37,878 nt of DNA from Vibrio maritimus (GTDB lineage: Bacteria; Pseudomonadota; Gammaproteobacteria; Enterobacterales; Vibrionaceae), in contig JYJJ01000031.1 in assembly GCA_003263775.1 (NCBI GenBank), forward strand, positions 1 to 37,878. The letters are read 5' to 3'. The position numbers and the translations under genes were made by a program. The notes beneath the pieces are model-generated. The model did not search any database. It saw only the letters and a list, made by a program, of their open reading frames with translations, and was not told where the DNA came from. How positions within the stretch are numbered: the stretch's first letter is position 1; each line of letters begins with the position of its first letter. Shown in pieces: positions 26,529 to 37,713 of the stretch.

Positions 26529-27425
26529 ATGGCTAATACCTTCTCATTGATCCTCGTCATCGTGACGTTAGTGACTGGTGTCGTTTGGGTTTTGGATAAG
26601 CTCGTATTGAGAAAGCAGCGTCAGCAGAAGCTGGCGGATATCCAAGCGCAAGCAAATCAAATTGATGATGAGACAGCAAACAAAGCGGTCGCACCATCTT
26701 GGTTTGTTGAGAATAGTGTTTCAATTTTCCCTGTGATTGCCTTTGTTTTGGTGTTGCGTTCGTTCATCTACGAACCGTTCCAAATCCCATCAGGCTCAAT
26801 GATGCCAACGCTATTGGTTGGTGATTTCATCTTGGTTGAGAAGTATGCCTACGGACTAAAAGATCCAGTATGGCGCACTCAGCTAGTTGAAACGGGCAAA
26901 CCTGAGCGAGGCGATGTTGTCGTATTTAAGTACCCACCGCAGCCAAACATTGACTACATTAAGCGTGTCGTTGGTCTGCCAGGTGATACGGTTCGTTACA
27001 GCGCTCGTAAGGACATCTGCATTCAGCGTCCTGGCGAGTCAAGCTGTAAGCCGGTTAAGCTGTCTAATGTCCAAGACAGTCCGTTTATCCAAAATGGTAT
27101 CCCGCTTATCCAGATGGATGAAAAGCTGGGTGAAGTAGGTCACCAGGTATTGGTCAATCCACTGCGCCGCGACCGTGTTGATCAATATCAGCCTCGCAAC
27201 GGCGTGAACGAGTGGGTTGTGCCAGAAGGTCAGTACTTTGTGATGGGTGATAACCGTGACAACAGTGCCGATAGCCGTTACTGGGGCTTTGTGCCAGAAG
27301 GCAACCTAGTGGGTAAAGCGGTTGGCATTTGGATTAGCTTCGAATTTGAACGTGGTGCAGACAGCATTCTGCCTACATGGATCCCAACCGGTGTCAGATT
27401 TAATCGCATCGGTGGAATAGACTGA
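26529..27425 (+). CDS. lepB: Signal peptidase I
   Basis: LepB cleaves signal peptides of exported proteins at the outer face of the inner membrane. The 298-residue protein has two N-terminal membrane helices (about 4-22 and 63-79) and uses a Ser-Lys dyad: Ser90 in [10 protein letters not shown] and Lys145 in [14 protein letters not shown], the same numbering region as E. coli. The further boxes [19 protein letters not shown] (box E) and the C-terminal ISFEFER complete the family pattern. It lies ten bases before rnc. Confidence 0.96.
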   Translation: MANTFSLILVIVTLVTGVVWVLDKLVLRKQRQQKLADIQAQANQIDDETANKAVAPSWFVENSVSIFPVIAFVLVLRSFIYEPFQIPSGSMMPTLLVGDFILVEKYAYGLKDPVWRTQLVETGKPERGDVVVFKYPPQPNIDYIKRVVGLPGDTVRYSARKDICIQRPGESSCKPVKLSNVQDSPFIQNGIPLIQMDEKLGEVGHQVLVNPLRRDRVDQYQPRNGVNEWVVPEGQYFVMGDNRDNSADSRYWGFVPEGNLVGKAVGIWISFEFERGADSILPTWIPTGVRFNRIGGID

Positions 27426-27435
27426 ACGAGAGAGC

Positions 27436-28113
27436 ATGAATTCTCCTATTAAACTTTTAGAAAAAAAGCTCGGCTATCAGTTCAATGATAGCGAGCTGCT
27501 GATGCTGGCGCTGACTCACCGCAGCGCCCACGGCAACCATAACGAACGACTAGAATTTCTGGGCGATTCAATTTTAAGTTTTGTCATTGCTGACGATCTT
27601 TACCATCGTTTTCCTAAGGTAAACGAAGGGGACATGAGTCGAATGCGTGCCACCTTAGTGAGAGGTAATACTCTGGCTGAGCTAGGGCGTGAATTCGTCT
27701 TGGGAGATTACTTAAAATTAGGTCCAGGTGAGCTGAAAAGTGGCGGATTCCGTCGTGACTCAATCTTAGCTGACGCTGTTGAAGCGATCATTGGCGCGAT
27801 TTATCTTGATAGCGATGTCGAGACGGTTCGCGGCATCGTGCTGAGCTGGTATCGATCGCGTCTTGATGCGATCAAGCCGGGTGTGTCACAGAAAGATCCA
27901 AAAACTCGCCTGCAAGAGTTTCTACAAGGTCGAAGAAAACCACTCCCTGTCTACACAGTGACTAATATTAAAGGGGAAGCGCATAACCAAGAGTTTACCG
28001 TTTCCTGTGAAGTGGCAGGTTTGGATAAGCCTGTTATCGGCAAAGGTACCAGCCGCCGCAAGGCAGAACAAGCGGCTGCGGAACTGGCTCTAGAGAAACT
28101 AACCAATGTCTGA
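27436..28113 (+). CDS. rnc: Ribonuclease III
   Basis: RNase III cuts double-stranded RNA, separating 16S and 23S rRNA precursors and controlling its own mRNA. The 225-residue protein carries the catalytic signature [18 protein letters not shown] (residues 37-54) and the second acidic site [13 protein letters not shown]. The C-terminal double-stranded RNA-binding domain spans about residues 155-224 and ends [18 protein letters not shown]. Its stop overlaps the era start by eight bases, as usual. Confidence 0.96.
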   Translation: MNSPIKLLEKKLGYQFNDSELLMLALTHRSAHGNHNERLEFLGDSILSFVIADDLYHRFPKVNEGDMSRMRATLVRGNTLAELGREFVLGDYLKLGPGELKSGGFRRDSILADAVEAIIGAIYLDSDVETVRGIVLSWYRSRLDAIKPGVSQKDPKTRLQEFLQGRRKPLPVYTVTNIKGEAHNQEFTVSCEVAGLDKPVIGKGTSRRKAEQAAAELALEKLTNV

Positions 28114-29107
28114 TAAACCAAATTCTGATCAAGAGTTCGATCTCGATGCGTACTTCGCTTCAACGAGTGACTCGGCAAGCGCGGCAACTCAAGAAAGCAC
28201 TGGTGAACAGCACTGTGGCTTTGTGGCTATCGTGGGTCGTCCTAACGTCGGTAAATCGACACTGCTTAACCGCATTCTAGGACAGAAGATCTCGATCACC
28301 TCTCGTAAACCACAGACCACGCGCCACCGTATCATGGGCGTGGACACTGAAGGCGATTATCAAGCGATCTATGTCGACACTCCGGGTCTGCATATCGAAG
28401 AGAAGCGTGCGATTAACCGTCTAATGAACCGCGCGGCAAATAGCTCTCTAAGTGATGTGAACTTGGTGCTATTCCTTGTGGATGGCACGCAGTGGACCGA
28501 CGACGATGAGATGGTGCTGAACAAGCTGCGTAAGTCTAACTTCCCGGTTATCTTGTGTATCAACAAGGTAGACAACGTGAAAGATCGCAATGACGTGATG
28601 CTGCACATGCAAGAGATGACCAAGAAGATGGAATTTGTCGATGTAGTGCCTATTTCGGCGAAACACGGCAAAAACATCGACGTGATTCGTCAGCACGTTC
28701 GTAATCACCTGCCTGAAGCGATTCACCACTTCCCAGAAGAGTACGTGACCGACCGCTCTCAGCGTTTTATGGCATCTGAAATCCTGCGTGAAAAGCTAAT
28801 GCGATTCACCGGTGACGAGCTACCTTACTCGGTAACGGTTGAGATTGAACGCTTCGATTACAACCCAGATACGGATGGTTTCCACATCAACGCGCTGATC
28901 CTTGTAGAGCGCAGTGGCCAGAAGAAGATGGTGATTGGTAAAGGTGGCGAGAAGATAAAGACCATCGGCCGTGAAGCTCGCTTGATATGGAAGAGCTGTT
29001 CGACCGTAAGTGTATCTCGAGACTGGGTGAAAGTGAAATCAGGTTGGGCTGATGACGAGCGTGCACTTCGCTCTCTTGGCTACATCGACGATATCGAAAA
29101 CAAATAA
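28106..29107 (+). CDS. era: GTPase Era, with an N-terminal extension
   Basis: Era is an essential GTPase that binds the 16S rRNA 3' end and helps mature the small ribosomal subunit. The 333-residue product has a G domain with [36 protein letters not shown] and [10 protein letters not shown], and a KH domain with [19 protein letters not shown]. About 30 acidic, low-complexity residues ([19 protein letters not shown]) precede the G domain, which E. coli Era lacks (301 residues). That extension overlaps rnc and is read in frame from an ATG; internal GTG starts nearer the G domain exist but have weaker sites. Confidence 0.95.
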   Translation: MSDKPNSDQEFDLDAYFASTSDSASAATQESTGEQHCGFVAIVGRPNVGKSTLLNRILGQKISITSRKPQTTRHRIMGVDTEGDYQAIYVDTPGLHIEEKRAINRLMNRAANSSLSDVNLVLFLVDGTQWTDDDEMVLNKLRKSNFPVILCINKVDNVKDRNDVMLHMQEMTKKMEFVDVVPISAKHGKNIDVIRQHVRNHLPEAIHHFPEEYVTDRSQRFMASEILREKLMRFTGDELPYSVTVEIERFDYNPDTDGFHINALILVERSGQKKMVIGKGGEKIKTIGREARLIWKSCSTVSVSRDWVKVKSGWADDERALRSLGYIDDIENK

Positions 29108-29114
29108 TACCGAA

Positions 29115-29148
29115 GATCAGAGTAGCGCTTGCTGCTCTGATCCCTTTT
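29115..29148 (+). terminator. Terminator-like hairpin between era and recO
   Basis: GATCAGAGTAGC (29115-29126) pairs over 12 bp, with one G-U pair, with GCTGCTCTGATC (29131-29142) around GCTT, followed by CCTTTT. It probably lowers read-through from era into recO. Confidence 0.65.
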
Positions 29149-29164
29149 AGACAGAATATGACCT

Positions 29165-29863
29165 ATGGATGGATTGCAACGCTGCTTTGTTTTGCATCGA
29201 AGACCTTACAGTGAATCGAGCTTAATACTCGATGTATTCAGTGAGGAATATGGTCGCGTCACGCTGCTTTCCAAAGGCGCTCGAAGTAAGCGCTCGAATC
29301 TCAAAGGCGCTCTACAGCCTTTCACCCCATTATTGTTGAAGTGGTCCGGCAATGGCTCAATGAAAACATTGAGGCAAGCGGAAGCCATCAGTCTTGGTCT
29401 GCCGTTAACCGGTGTGAACCTCTATTCTGCCATGTACGTCAATGAGCTGATTGCTCGCGTATTGGCTAGTGAGATACCGTTTCCTGAATTATTTCACGAC
29501 TATCTTCAAGCTTTAACAGAGCTCGCCCACAATACCAATCCTGAACCTGCTTTGCGGCGTTTTGAACTCGCTCTACTTTCTGCAATGGGATACGGTGTAG
29601 ACTTCTTGCACTGTGCTGGTACCGGCGAACCTATAGATCCGACAATGACTTATCGTTATCGGGAGCAGAAGGGATTCATCGCGAGTGTGCGGAGGGATAA
29701 CCTCACCTTTTTAGGTGAAGAGCTCATCGCCATCAGTGAGCGACGTTTCCTGAGTAAAACACAGTTACAAGCGGCAAAACGCTTTACACGCATAGCATTA
29801 AAGCCGTATCTTGGCGGAAAACCATTAAAAAGCAGGGAGCTGTTTCGAATGAAGCAGTCCTGA
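29165..29863 (+). CDS. recO: DNA repair protein RecO
   Basis: RecO helps load RecA onto single-stranded DNA coated with SSB in the RecFOR pathway. The 232-residue protein has the N-terminal OB fold ([38 protein letters not shown]) and a helical part with [15 protein letters not shown]. Only one cysteine of the zinc motif is visible (HCAGTG), as in many gammaproteobacterial members. It is 18 bases before pdxJ and follows era. Confidence 0.93.
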   Translation: MDGLQRCFVLHRRPYSESSLILDVFSEEYGRVTLLSKGARSKRSNLKGALQPFTPLLLKWSGNGSMKTLRQAEAISLGLPLTGVNLYSAMYVNELIARVLASEIPFPELFHDYLQALTELAHNTNPEPALRRFELALLSAMGYGVDFLHCAGTGEPIDPTMTYRYREQKGFIASVRRDNLTFLGEELIAISERRFLSKTQLQAAKRFTRIALKPYLGGKPLKSRELFRMKQS

Positions 29864-29880
29864 TCATGGAGTAATCATCG

Positions 29881-30614
29881 ATGAGTTCTATCCTTTTAGG
29901 TATCAATATTGACCATATCGCGACCCTACGTAATGCTCGCGGTACTAAGTATCCAGACCCAGTGCACGCAGCAGAGATTGCTGAGCGTGCAGGCGCAGAT
30001 GGCATCACGATCCACCTTCGTGAAGACCGTCGTCACATCCTAGACCGCGACGTGCGTATCCTGCGTGAAACGCTTCAAACGCGTATGAACTTAGAAATGG
30101 CAGTCACCGATGAGATGATCGACATCGCGCTAAAAACGAAGCCTGAATTTGTGTGTCTGGTACCAGAGAAGCGTGAAGAGCTGACGACTGAAGGTGGTCT
30201 AGACGTTAAAGGTCAGTTTGAGAAGATCAAAGCCGCGACTGAAAAGCTAACGGCAGCGGGTATTAAAGTGTCACTGTTTATCGATGCTGATCGCGAGCAG
30301 ATCGATGCTTCAAAAGCGGCTGGGGCGCCATTCATCGAGCTTCACACTGGTCACTATGCGGATGCCGAGACGGAAGAAGATCAACAAGACGAACTGAAGA
30401 AAATCGCGGCTGGCGCAAGCTACGCGGCTGATATCGGTATCACAGTTAATGCAGGTCACGGTCTGACGTACCACAACGTTGGCCCTATCGCGCATTGCCA
30501 GAGATCTACGAGCTGAACATTGGTCACTCTATTATTGGCCGCGCTGTGTTTGATGGCCTGCATAAAGCCGTTGCTGACATGAAAGCCGTCATGGAAGCGG
30601 CGCGCCGCGGTTAA
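29881..30614 (+). CDS. pdxJ: Pyridoxine 5'-phosphate synthase (one frameshift)
   Basis: PdxJ condenses deoxyxylulose 5-phosphate with 3-amino-2-oxopropyl phosphate to make pyridoxine 5'-phosphate. Repaired length is 244 residues (E. coli 243). The TIM-barrel motifs [66 protein letters not shown] and [15 protein letters not shown] are clear. The frame breaks just after 30492, where one G is missing (GCGCATTG to GCGGCATTG), which restores [20 protein letters not shown] and a stop at 30612-30614. Uncorrected it ends at 30516. Epd at 1.8 kb starts the same pathway. Confidence 0.94.
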
Positions 30615-30651
30615 TCCGCACACGGTATATAACGAGTAGAGGCGAGACTTA

Positions 30652-31032
30652 GTGGCAATCTTAGGACTTGGGACAGACATTGCGGAAATCGAACGTGTAG
30701 AAAAGGCGTTATCACGAACGGGTGAGGCGTTTGCTAAGCGTATCTTGACTGACAATGAACTGATTCAGTTCCAGAGCCTAAAGCAGCAAGGGCGCTTTCT
30801 CGCAAAGCGCTTTGCGGTAAAAGAGGCCGCCTCTAAAGCGCTCGGTACCGGTATTGCCCATGGTGTGACATTTCACGACTTTGAAGTGTCCAACGATCAA
30901 CACGGCAAACCCATCTTAACGCTCAATAAAAAAGCCGCACAAATTGCGGCTTCTATGGGGGTGGTCTCAAACCACCTCTCTATTTCTGATGAGCGACACT
31001 ACGCAGTAGCCACCGTCATCCTTGAAAGCTAA
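30652..31032 (+). CDS. acpS: Holo-[acyl-carrier-protein] synthase
   Basis: AcpS moves the 4'-phosphopantetheine arm from CoA to apo-ACP and so activates fatty acid synthesis. The 126-residue protein matches E. coli AcpS in length. [18 protein letters not shown] carries the magnesium-binding aspartate, [19 protein letters not shown] the catalytic block, and [15 protein letters not shown] the end. The start is a GTG at 30652, which fits the family N-terminus MAILGLGTD. It ends opposite barA; a run of four heptamers fills the gap. Confidence 0.96.
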   Translation: MAILGLGTDIAEIERVEKALSRTGEAFAKRILTDNELIQFQSLKQQGRFLAKRFAVKEAASKALGTGIAHGVTFHDFEVSNDQHGKPILTLNKKAAQIAASMGVVSNHLSISDERHYAVATVILES

Positions 31033-31040
31033 AACACCCC

Positions 31041-31068
31041 AAGGACCAAGGACCAAGGACCAAGGACC
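31041..31068. repeat. Tandem heptamer (AAGGACC)x4
   Basis: Four perfect copies of AAGGACC lie end to end in the 42-base gap between convergent acpS and barA. They are non-coding and could vary in number between strains by slippage. Confidence 0.9.
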
Positions 31069-31074
31069 TGTAAC

Positions 31075-33886
31075 TTAGGCCCCTTCATCTTCCTTCCCTT
31101 TCAAATATAACTCCGAACTCTCCAACACCTTCTCCATCTCATCTTGCAGTTCAAACAGCTCAGGCTCAATGTCTTCCAGACTGTCACCCGCACGAAGGGC
31201 TTTCTCTATCGTTGCACAGATGGATTTGAGTCGGGGTACACCGCAGTATGAACAGCTGCCATGCAGCTTATGGATTAGATGGATCACTTGCTCGACATCG
31301 TCAAAGCCATTGTCGAGTATGTTGTCGCAAGCTCAGCCACTTCCGGGATAAAGTCGACCAACATTTGCAGCATATCAATGGCGAGATCTTCTTTATTGGC
31401 CGCTTGTTTAAGCGCTGCATTCCAGTCAATGACTTGTGAGGTTGGCTTTTCAATAACGATCGGTGGCGCTTCTGTTGCTGGGCTAGCATCAGTAGGGGCG
31501 ACAAAGTCTAAGCAAGCTTCTGGCTCTGCTGGGCGCACTGGCACCCATTTGTTGAGTACCTGAAGCAGCATAGTTTCATCAATCGGTTTGGTGAGGTAAT
31601 CGTCCATGCCTTCTGAAAGTAGGCGATCTCGTTCGCCACTCATAGCGTGAGCCGTTACCGCAACCACAGGTGTGGCCGCGTTTTGCTGAGTCTCTTTGAT
31701 GAGCTTACAAGCCGTCACACCATCCATTTGTGGCATCTGAATGTCCATGAACACCATATCAAAGTGCTGCTCTTGCGCTTTTTGCACTGCAGCCTGACCA
31801 CTGGTACAAGACACCACGGTTTCGACGCGCTCAGAGAGCAGCGCTGTAATGAGCTTAAGGTTGGCTGGGTTATCGTCCACCGCCATGACGTTGAGGCTGC
31901 GTTTTTCTGTTGAAATCACCTCGACCGCAGGCGCTAGCTGAGCCGGCTGTTTATCGACCAAAGATTGCAGCAGCTTTTTACGTGATAGCGGTTTAGTCAA
32001 ACATTGCACATGGTGCGTTTGCATCAGGTAATCTGACAGCGCCAACTGAGTACTAGCCGTACCTATGATGATATTTGACGTCGATTGTTTGCAGCGTGCG
32101 ATCCACTCTTCAATGACGGCAAGCGGTACTTCCTCATTGGTCGGTAAGCAAACAATAATGTAATCGAACGACTCCACACGCTCAGGCAACGTAGAGCGGT
32201 AGGTGACCATCACGCCCTCATTGGTGAGCGTTTGTTGCAGTACCGAAGCCGCTTGCATGTTCGGTTCAACCAGCAGAAGTCGCTTGTTGTGAATCACTGC
32301 AGGATCGATAGGGTCGAGCATTGGAATGTCGGTCGAGCTCAGTTTTACGGTAAACCAGAATGTTGAGCCTTGGTGCAGGCGACTGGTGAGACTAATATCG
32401 CCCCCATTTGACCAACCAGTTTCTGGGTGATGACCAAGCCAAGGCCAGTACCACCATAACGTCTCGAGATGCTTGCATCCGCTTGGCTAAACGCTTGGAA
32501 CAGCTGCGCTTGTTGGCGTTCGGAAATACCAATACCGGTATCGCGAACCATAAATTGCAGCTCGACACGATCTTCTTTACTGCTTTTTAGCTCCACCGAA
32601 ATGTCGATATTGCCGCGCTCAGTAAACTTAATCGAGTTACCGACTAGGTTGGTTAGGATCTGTTGAATACGCAGCGGGTCACCGACGAGGCCGCTTGGGA
32701 TCTTCGGATCCACTTTTAGCGTCAGCTCAAGGCCTTTCTCATGGGCGCTGGTGGCTTGCAGGGCAACCACTTCATCCAAGCTGTCTTGGAACTCAAACGG
32801 GATGTTTTCTAGCGCCAGTTTGCCCGCTTCAAGTTTCGAGAAGTCGAGGATGTCGTTGATGATGTTAAGCAGGTTGTTGGCCGATTTTTCGATCGTTTGC
32901 AGGTAATCGGTTTGACTGTTAGTGAGCTGAGTTTTCAGCATCTGACGGGTAAAGCCAATAACGCCATTGAGTGGGGTGCGTAGCTCGTGAGACATGTTAG
33001 CCAAGAATTCAGATTTCACGCGAGCCGCTTCTTGAGCGCGCTTTTTAGCGATATCGAGCTCGACGTTCTGGATTTCCAGCTGCTCAAGGGTCTCACGGAG
33101 GTCTGAGGTCGCTTGGTCGATACTGTGCTGCATCTCCACGTGATATTCAGACAGTGATACCGCCATGGCGTTGATACCATTTTTTAGCGAGTCGAGCTCA
33201 CCGTGCATTTTGCCTTCAATTCGCACATCCAGATGACCACGGCGGATACGATCCACCATGTTTTTCATGTGTGAGATAGGGCGAGTGACGTCATACATCA
33301 AACGGTAGGCAAAGATGCCAGACAGAATAAGTCCGAGCACTAAGACTAAGATGGCCGAGAAGACTTCTTGATACTGCTGCAATCTCAATGAAGACAGGTC
33401 GAGCTCAATGGCAACATAGCCAAGCATTTGACTGGTGGGGGTTAGCTCTCTGGCATCGGTCGCGAGCTGACTCTCTGCAATCACCGGCGCTCTGAGAATT
33501 AAGGTGTTGTCGCTAAACTCAGACGAGCTAAGAAACGGGATGGGTTTGTCTTTAGGAAATGTCAGCGTGTCGAAATTTGGATGAAAGTTGGAGGTAACAA
33601 ACAGCTCATGGGAAGCGTCAAAGACGGCGATACTGCGAACAAACTTGGAGTTTTTACGGTGCGCGTAACTAATCAGGCGTCTAACCGACTCTCGGTTTTG
33701 ATTCACAAGCCCTTGCTCACTGGCAATCGCTAGCGGTTCAATAATACTGGAACCGGCATTCAGTACCTGTGACTCCAGGTCGTGATAACGGTTATAGGAG
33801 AAAAAGGCACTAAGAAGAAGACCGATGATCAGGGTCGGTGCCAAGGTTAATGTGATTACGCGAGCGCGAAGGCCGTATCTGGTCAT
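31075..33886 (-). CDS. barA: Hybrid sensor histidine kinase BarA/VarS (two frameshifts)
   Basis: BarA (VarS in vibrios) is a tripartite hybrid kinase that phosphorylates the response regulator UvrY/VarA and so drives the Csr small RNAs. Repaired length is about 937 residues (E. coli 918). Order: membrane helix 12-30, periplasmic part, helix about 176-195, HAMP, HisKA with His300 in [13 protein letters not shown], HATPase ([26 protein letters not shown]), a degenerate receiver, a true receiver with [11 protein letters not shown], and an Hpt domain ([15 protein letters not shown]). The breaks are near 32401-32405 (a run of five G, minus strand, should be six) and near 31322-31323 (missing A). 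VarA is not in the window. Confidence 0.93.
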
Positions 33887-34048
33887 GTTAATTCGACATC
33901 ATTATTTACCAACAGAGTGTCATCTGATGGGGGATATGGGACAATACCCAGTATTGCATCCTCAAGATGACGTAAGCTTAATCAAAGCAGCGCTGTTCGA
34001 CAATCATTCAGACTCAGAATAGTGAAACTCTAACAATATTTTATAGGC

Positions 34049-34068
34049 GCAAAGCATCAATGCTTTGC
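34049..34068 (+). promoter_or_regulatory. Perfect hairpin just before rlmD
   Basis: GCAAAGCA and TGCTTTGC form a perfect 8-bp stem over TCAA, 13 bases before the rlmD start codon. No strong T run follows. It may affect translation or processing. Confidence 0.45.
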
Positions 34069-34081
34069 CTTGGAATTGGTC

Positions 34082-35392
34082 ATGGCACGTTTTTTTAAAC
34101 CAACAAAGAAAACCTCTTTCTCCAAAAAGCACCAAGAAGTGCAGATTGAACGCATGGATCACCACGGTGCCGGTATCGGCTACCTTAACAAAAACCGGTG
34201 TTTGTTGAGGGCGCGCTTGCGGATGAGAAGGTGTTGGTGCAACTGACCGAGAGCAAAGCCAAATTTGCTAAAGCGAACCTGATCAAAATTCTCAAGCCCG
34301 CAGAGCAGCGAGTTGAACCATTTTGTCCGCACTACAACGAGTGTGGTGGTTGTAATCAACAGCACTTAGAGCGCGAAGCACAAATCGCGAACAAAGAGCG
34401 CGTACTGTCGCAGCTGATGACTAAGTTTGCAGGCCAAACGTTGGATCTGTCGCCATCCATTACTGGCGAAGGTCTGGGTTACCGCCGCCGAGCAAGGCTC
34501 AGTATCCACCTCGATAAGCAGCGTGGTCTCGTGATGGCTTTCGCCGTAAGCAGAGCAATCAGATTGTCGATGTTGACCATTGCCCTGTGCTTGATGACAG
34601 ACTCAATGCTTTGATCCCTCAGCTACGTAGCATTTTTGCTGACTTCAAGCAGCCAGCGATGTTGGGACATCTTGAACTTGTGCTTGGTGATGCTGAGCCG
34701 GTTGCGGTAATTCGTCATACCAAACCGTTGACTGATAAAGACCAAGCGCGGTTAAAAGACTATGCAGAGCAAGCGGGTGTGACGCTCTACTTTATGCCAG
34801 AAGCGAATCAGCTCGATAGAGTTGTCGGCGAGCAGCCGTTTTATAGCGAGGTCGGCGTGAAGCTGCCATTTTTGCCATCGCACTTTATTCAAGTTAACCA
34901 AGCGATCAATGCTCGCATGGTGGCTCAAGCGCTTGAATGGTTGGCACCAGAGTCAAACGATCGCGTGTTAGACCTGTTCTGCGGCCTAGGCAACTTTACC
35001 CTGCCGCTTGCTAAGCAAAGCGCCCATGTGGTTGGCGTTGAAGGGGTGCAAGATATGGTCGATTGGGCAGCGGACAATGCGAAACTTAATGGCCTTTCGA
35101 ATGTCGAATTTTATCAGGCGAATCTGGAACAAGAGCTGTCGCAGCAGCTTGGGCATCACAGCAATTTGATAAGATTTTGTTAGACCCAGCAAGAGCGGGT
35201 GCGAGCGGCGTGATCGACCAAGTTTCCGCACTAGGTGCGACACGTGTCCTTTATGTTTCTTGCAATCCTGCTACCCTTGCGAGAGACAGTCAGAGCCTAC
35301 TTGAACAAGGCTACACATTGACTCGTTTAGGTATGATGGATATGTTCCCTCATACCAGTCATCTTGAGTCGATGGCGTTGTTTGAAAAATAG
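34082..35392 (+). CDS. rlmD: 23S rRNA m5U1939 methyltransferase RlmD (three frameshifts)
   Basis: RlmD (RumA) methylates U1939 of 23S rRNA and carries an Fe-S cluster. Repaired length is 437 residues (E. coli 433). An N-terminal TRAM domain ([31 protein letters not shown]) is followed by the cluster motif [10 protein letters not shown], the SAM motif [16 protein letters not shown] and the nucleophile cysteine in [12 protein letters not shown]. Three breaks each lack one base: near 34190-34194 (five A should be six), near 34536 (GG should be GGG), near 35148 (C should be CC). Uncorrected, no piece carries all domains. barA-rlmD-relA order matches E. coli, with barA on the other strand. Confidence 0.93.
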
Positions 35393-35412
35393 CGCAGATG
35401 TCATAGTAATAA

Positions 35413-35434
35413 CGCTAACTGGGATAGGTTAGCG
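35413..35434 (+). promoter_or_regulatory. Dyad upstream of relA
   Basis: CGCTAAC (35413-35419) and GTTAGCG (35428-35434) form a perfect 7-bp dyad with an 8-base spacer, 26 bases before the relA start. It may be an operator or leader hairpin; role unknown. Confidence 0.4.
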
Positions 35435-35460
35435 AACCAATAAACTAGGAAGAAAAAGAA

Positions 35461-37682
35461 ATGGTTGCGGTAAGAAGCGCGCATTTGAACCCAGAAGAGC
35501 AGTTCAATTTGGATAATTGGATTGCATCACTTAAGCAAGATAAAAACACCTCAAAAAGATTGAAAGACGTGTATCGTCAATGCGAGGAAATCGTTGCCGA
35601 TAGTGAGCAAGGGGCCTTGCTGTTGTGGCGCGGGAGAGAGATGAATGAAATCCTCATTACCCTGTCTATGGATAAAGCCACGCTGGTGGCAGCGCAGTTG
35701 TATCCAGTGGTTTCCAGTGGCCTTTACGATCGTGAGCTATTAGAAGAAAACTACGGCAAAGAAATCATCAAACTGATCGATGGCGTGGAAGAAATGGCCG
35801 CTATTGGTCAGCTTAATGTCACCCTTGAAGACTCAGAGGCCTCGGGACAAGTCGATAACGTGCGTCGCATGCTACTAGCATGGTAGACGACTTCCGCTGC
35901 GTGGTGATTAAGCTTGCAGAGCGAATTTGTAACCTACGTGAAGTCAAAGATGAGCCTGATGAAGTGCGCCGTGCGGCCGCGAAAGAGTGTGCCAACATCT
36001 ACGCACCACTTGCTAACCGTCTTGGTATCGGTCAGCTCAAATGGGAAATCGAAGACTACGCCTTCCGCTACCAGCAGCCAGACACTTACAAACAAATTGC
36101 CAAGCAGCTTTCTGAGCGTCGTATCGTCCGTGAGCAATACATCAAAGACTTTGTTGATGACCTAACAAGTGAGATGCAAGCCTCAAGCATCTTGGCTGAG
36201 GTGAGTGGTCGTCCAAAGCACATCTACAGCATTTGGCGCAAGATGCAGAAGAAGAATCTGGATTTTGACGAGCTGTTTGACGTGCGTGCGGTGCGAATCA
36301 TCGCTGAGCGTTTGCAAGACTGCTACGCGGCACTGGGCGTCGTACATACCAAATACAAGCACTTACCAAGCGAGTTCGACGATTACGTCGCCAACCCAAA
36401 ACCGAATGGTTACCAATCGATTCATACCGTGATCTTGGGACCAGAAGGTAAAACCATTGAAATCCAAATCCGTACTAAGCAGATGCACGAAGACTCCGAG
36501 TTGGGTGTTGCAGCGCACTGGAAGTACAAGGAAGGTGGCAGTGGTGGTCGCAGCGGATACGATGAGAAGATCACTTGGCTGCGTAAACTACTCGATTGGC
36601 AAGAAGAGATGTCAGACTCTGGTGAGATGCTTGATGAGCTTCGAAGTCAGGTGTTTGATGACCGTGTTTATGCGTTTACGCCACGCGGCGACGTAGTCGA
36701 CCTACCTATGGGCGCGACACCGCTTGATTTCGCTTACCACATTCACTCTGAAGTCGGACACCGATGCATTGGCGCTAAGGTAGCTGGACGTATTGTCCCG
36801 TTTACCCACAAGCTCGCAATGGGCGATCAGGTTGAAATCATCACCGCGAAAGAGCCAAACCCATCTCGTGACTGGCTCAATCCGTCAACGGGTTTTGTGC
36901 ACTCTGGTCGAGCGCGCGCGAAGATCAACGCATGGTTTAGAAAACAAAGCCGTGAGAAGAATCTAGAAGCAGGTCGTGAGATCCTTGAGGCTGAGCTGAC
37001 TAAAATCGGTGCAACTCTCAAAGATGCCGAACAGTACGCCCTAAAACGCTTCAACGTTAATTCTGCTGATGAGCTGTATGTCGGTGTGGGCAGCGGTGAC
37101 CTGAGAATCAACCAGATCATCAATCACATCAACGCCTTGGTAAACAAGCCAACCGCGGAAGAAGAAGATCAGCAAGCGCTCGAGAAGCTGCAAGAGTCAG
37201 AGAACAAAGCACCCGCGCAAAGCCGTCCTCACAAAGATGCGGTAGTGGTAGAGGGGGTTGATAACCTGATGACTCACCTAGCGCGCTGCTGTCAGCCAAT
37301 TCCAGGTGACCAGATCAAAGGTTATATCACCCAAGGGCGCGGTATCTCGGTGCACCGCGCTGACTGTGAGCAGCTTGAAGAGCTTAGCCATCACGCACCA
37401 GAGCGTATTATCGATACGGTTTGGGGGAGTGGGTTTGTTGGTTCATACATCTTAACGATTCGTGTAGAGGCGATGGAGCGAGGCGGCCTGTTGAAAGACA
37501 TCACGACCTTGCTGACCAACGAAAAGATTAAAGTGACCAGCATGAAGAGTCGCAGTGATTACAAGCGTCAGCTGTCTATCATGGATTTTGATCTGGAAGT
37601 GAACAATATTGAGGTATTGTCGCGCGTGACCAAGCGTATTGAGCAGATTAAAGATGTGATGAATGTGAAGCGGTTGGGGTAG
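35461..37682 (+). CDS. relA: GTP pyrophosphokinase RelA (one frameshift)
   Basis: RelA makes (p)ppGpp on ribosomes stalled by uncharged tRNA, the core of the stringent response. Repaired length is 740 residues (E. coli 744). The order is a degenerate HD domain, a synthetase domain (RPKHIYSIWRKMQKK near residue 250, EIQIRTKQMHEDSELGVAAH near 340), a TGS domain (VYAFTPRGDVVDLPMGATPL near 400), a zinc-finger-like segment (RCCQPIPGDQIKGYI) and a C-terminal ACT domain. The frame breaks at 35880/35881: a missing A turns MLLAMVDDFRC into a stop at 35884-35886. No other RelA-type gene is in the window. Confidence 0.95.
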
Positions 37683-37713
37683 TTTAGCGTATTATTTTAG
37701 GTTCGGTGGATTT

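Noticed and set aside
33918..34022. Short plus-strand reading frame between barA and rlmD (about 31-65 residues)
   Set aside because: No ribosome-binding site, no family resemblance, and its long form is antisense to barA. It is probably chance.
1166..35881. Reading the frameshifted genes as real pseudogenes or programmed frameshifts
   Set aside because: No slippery heptamer with downstream structure was seen, the breaks all have the same sign, and several hit genes that are usually essential.
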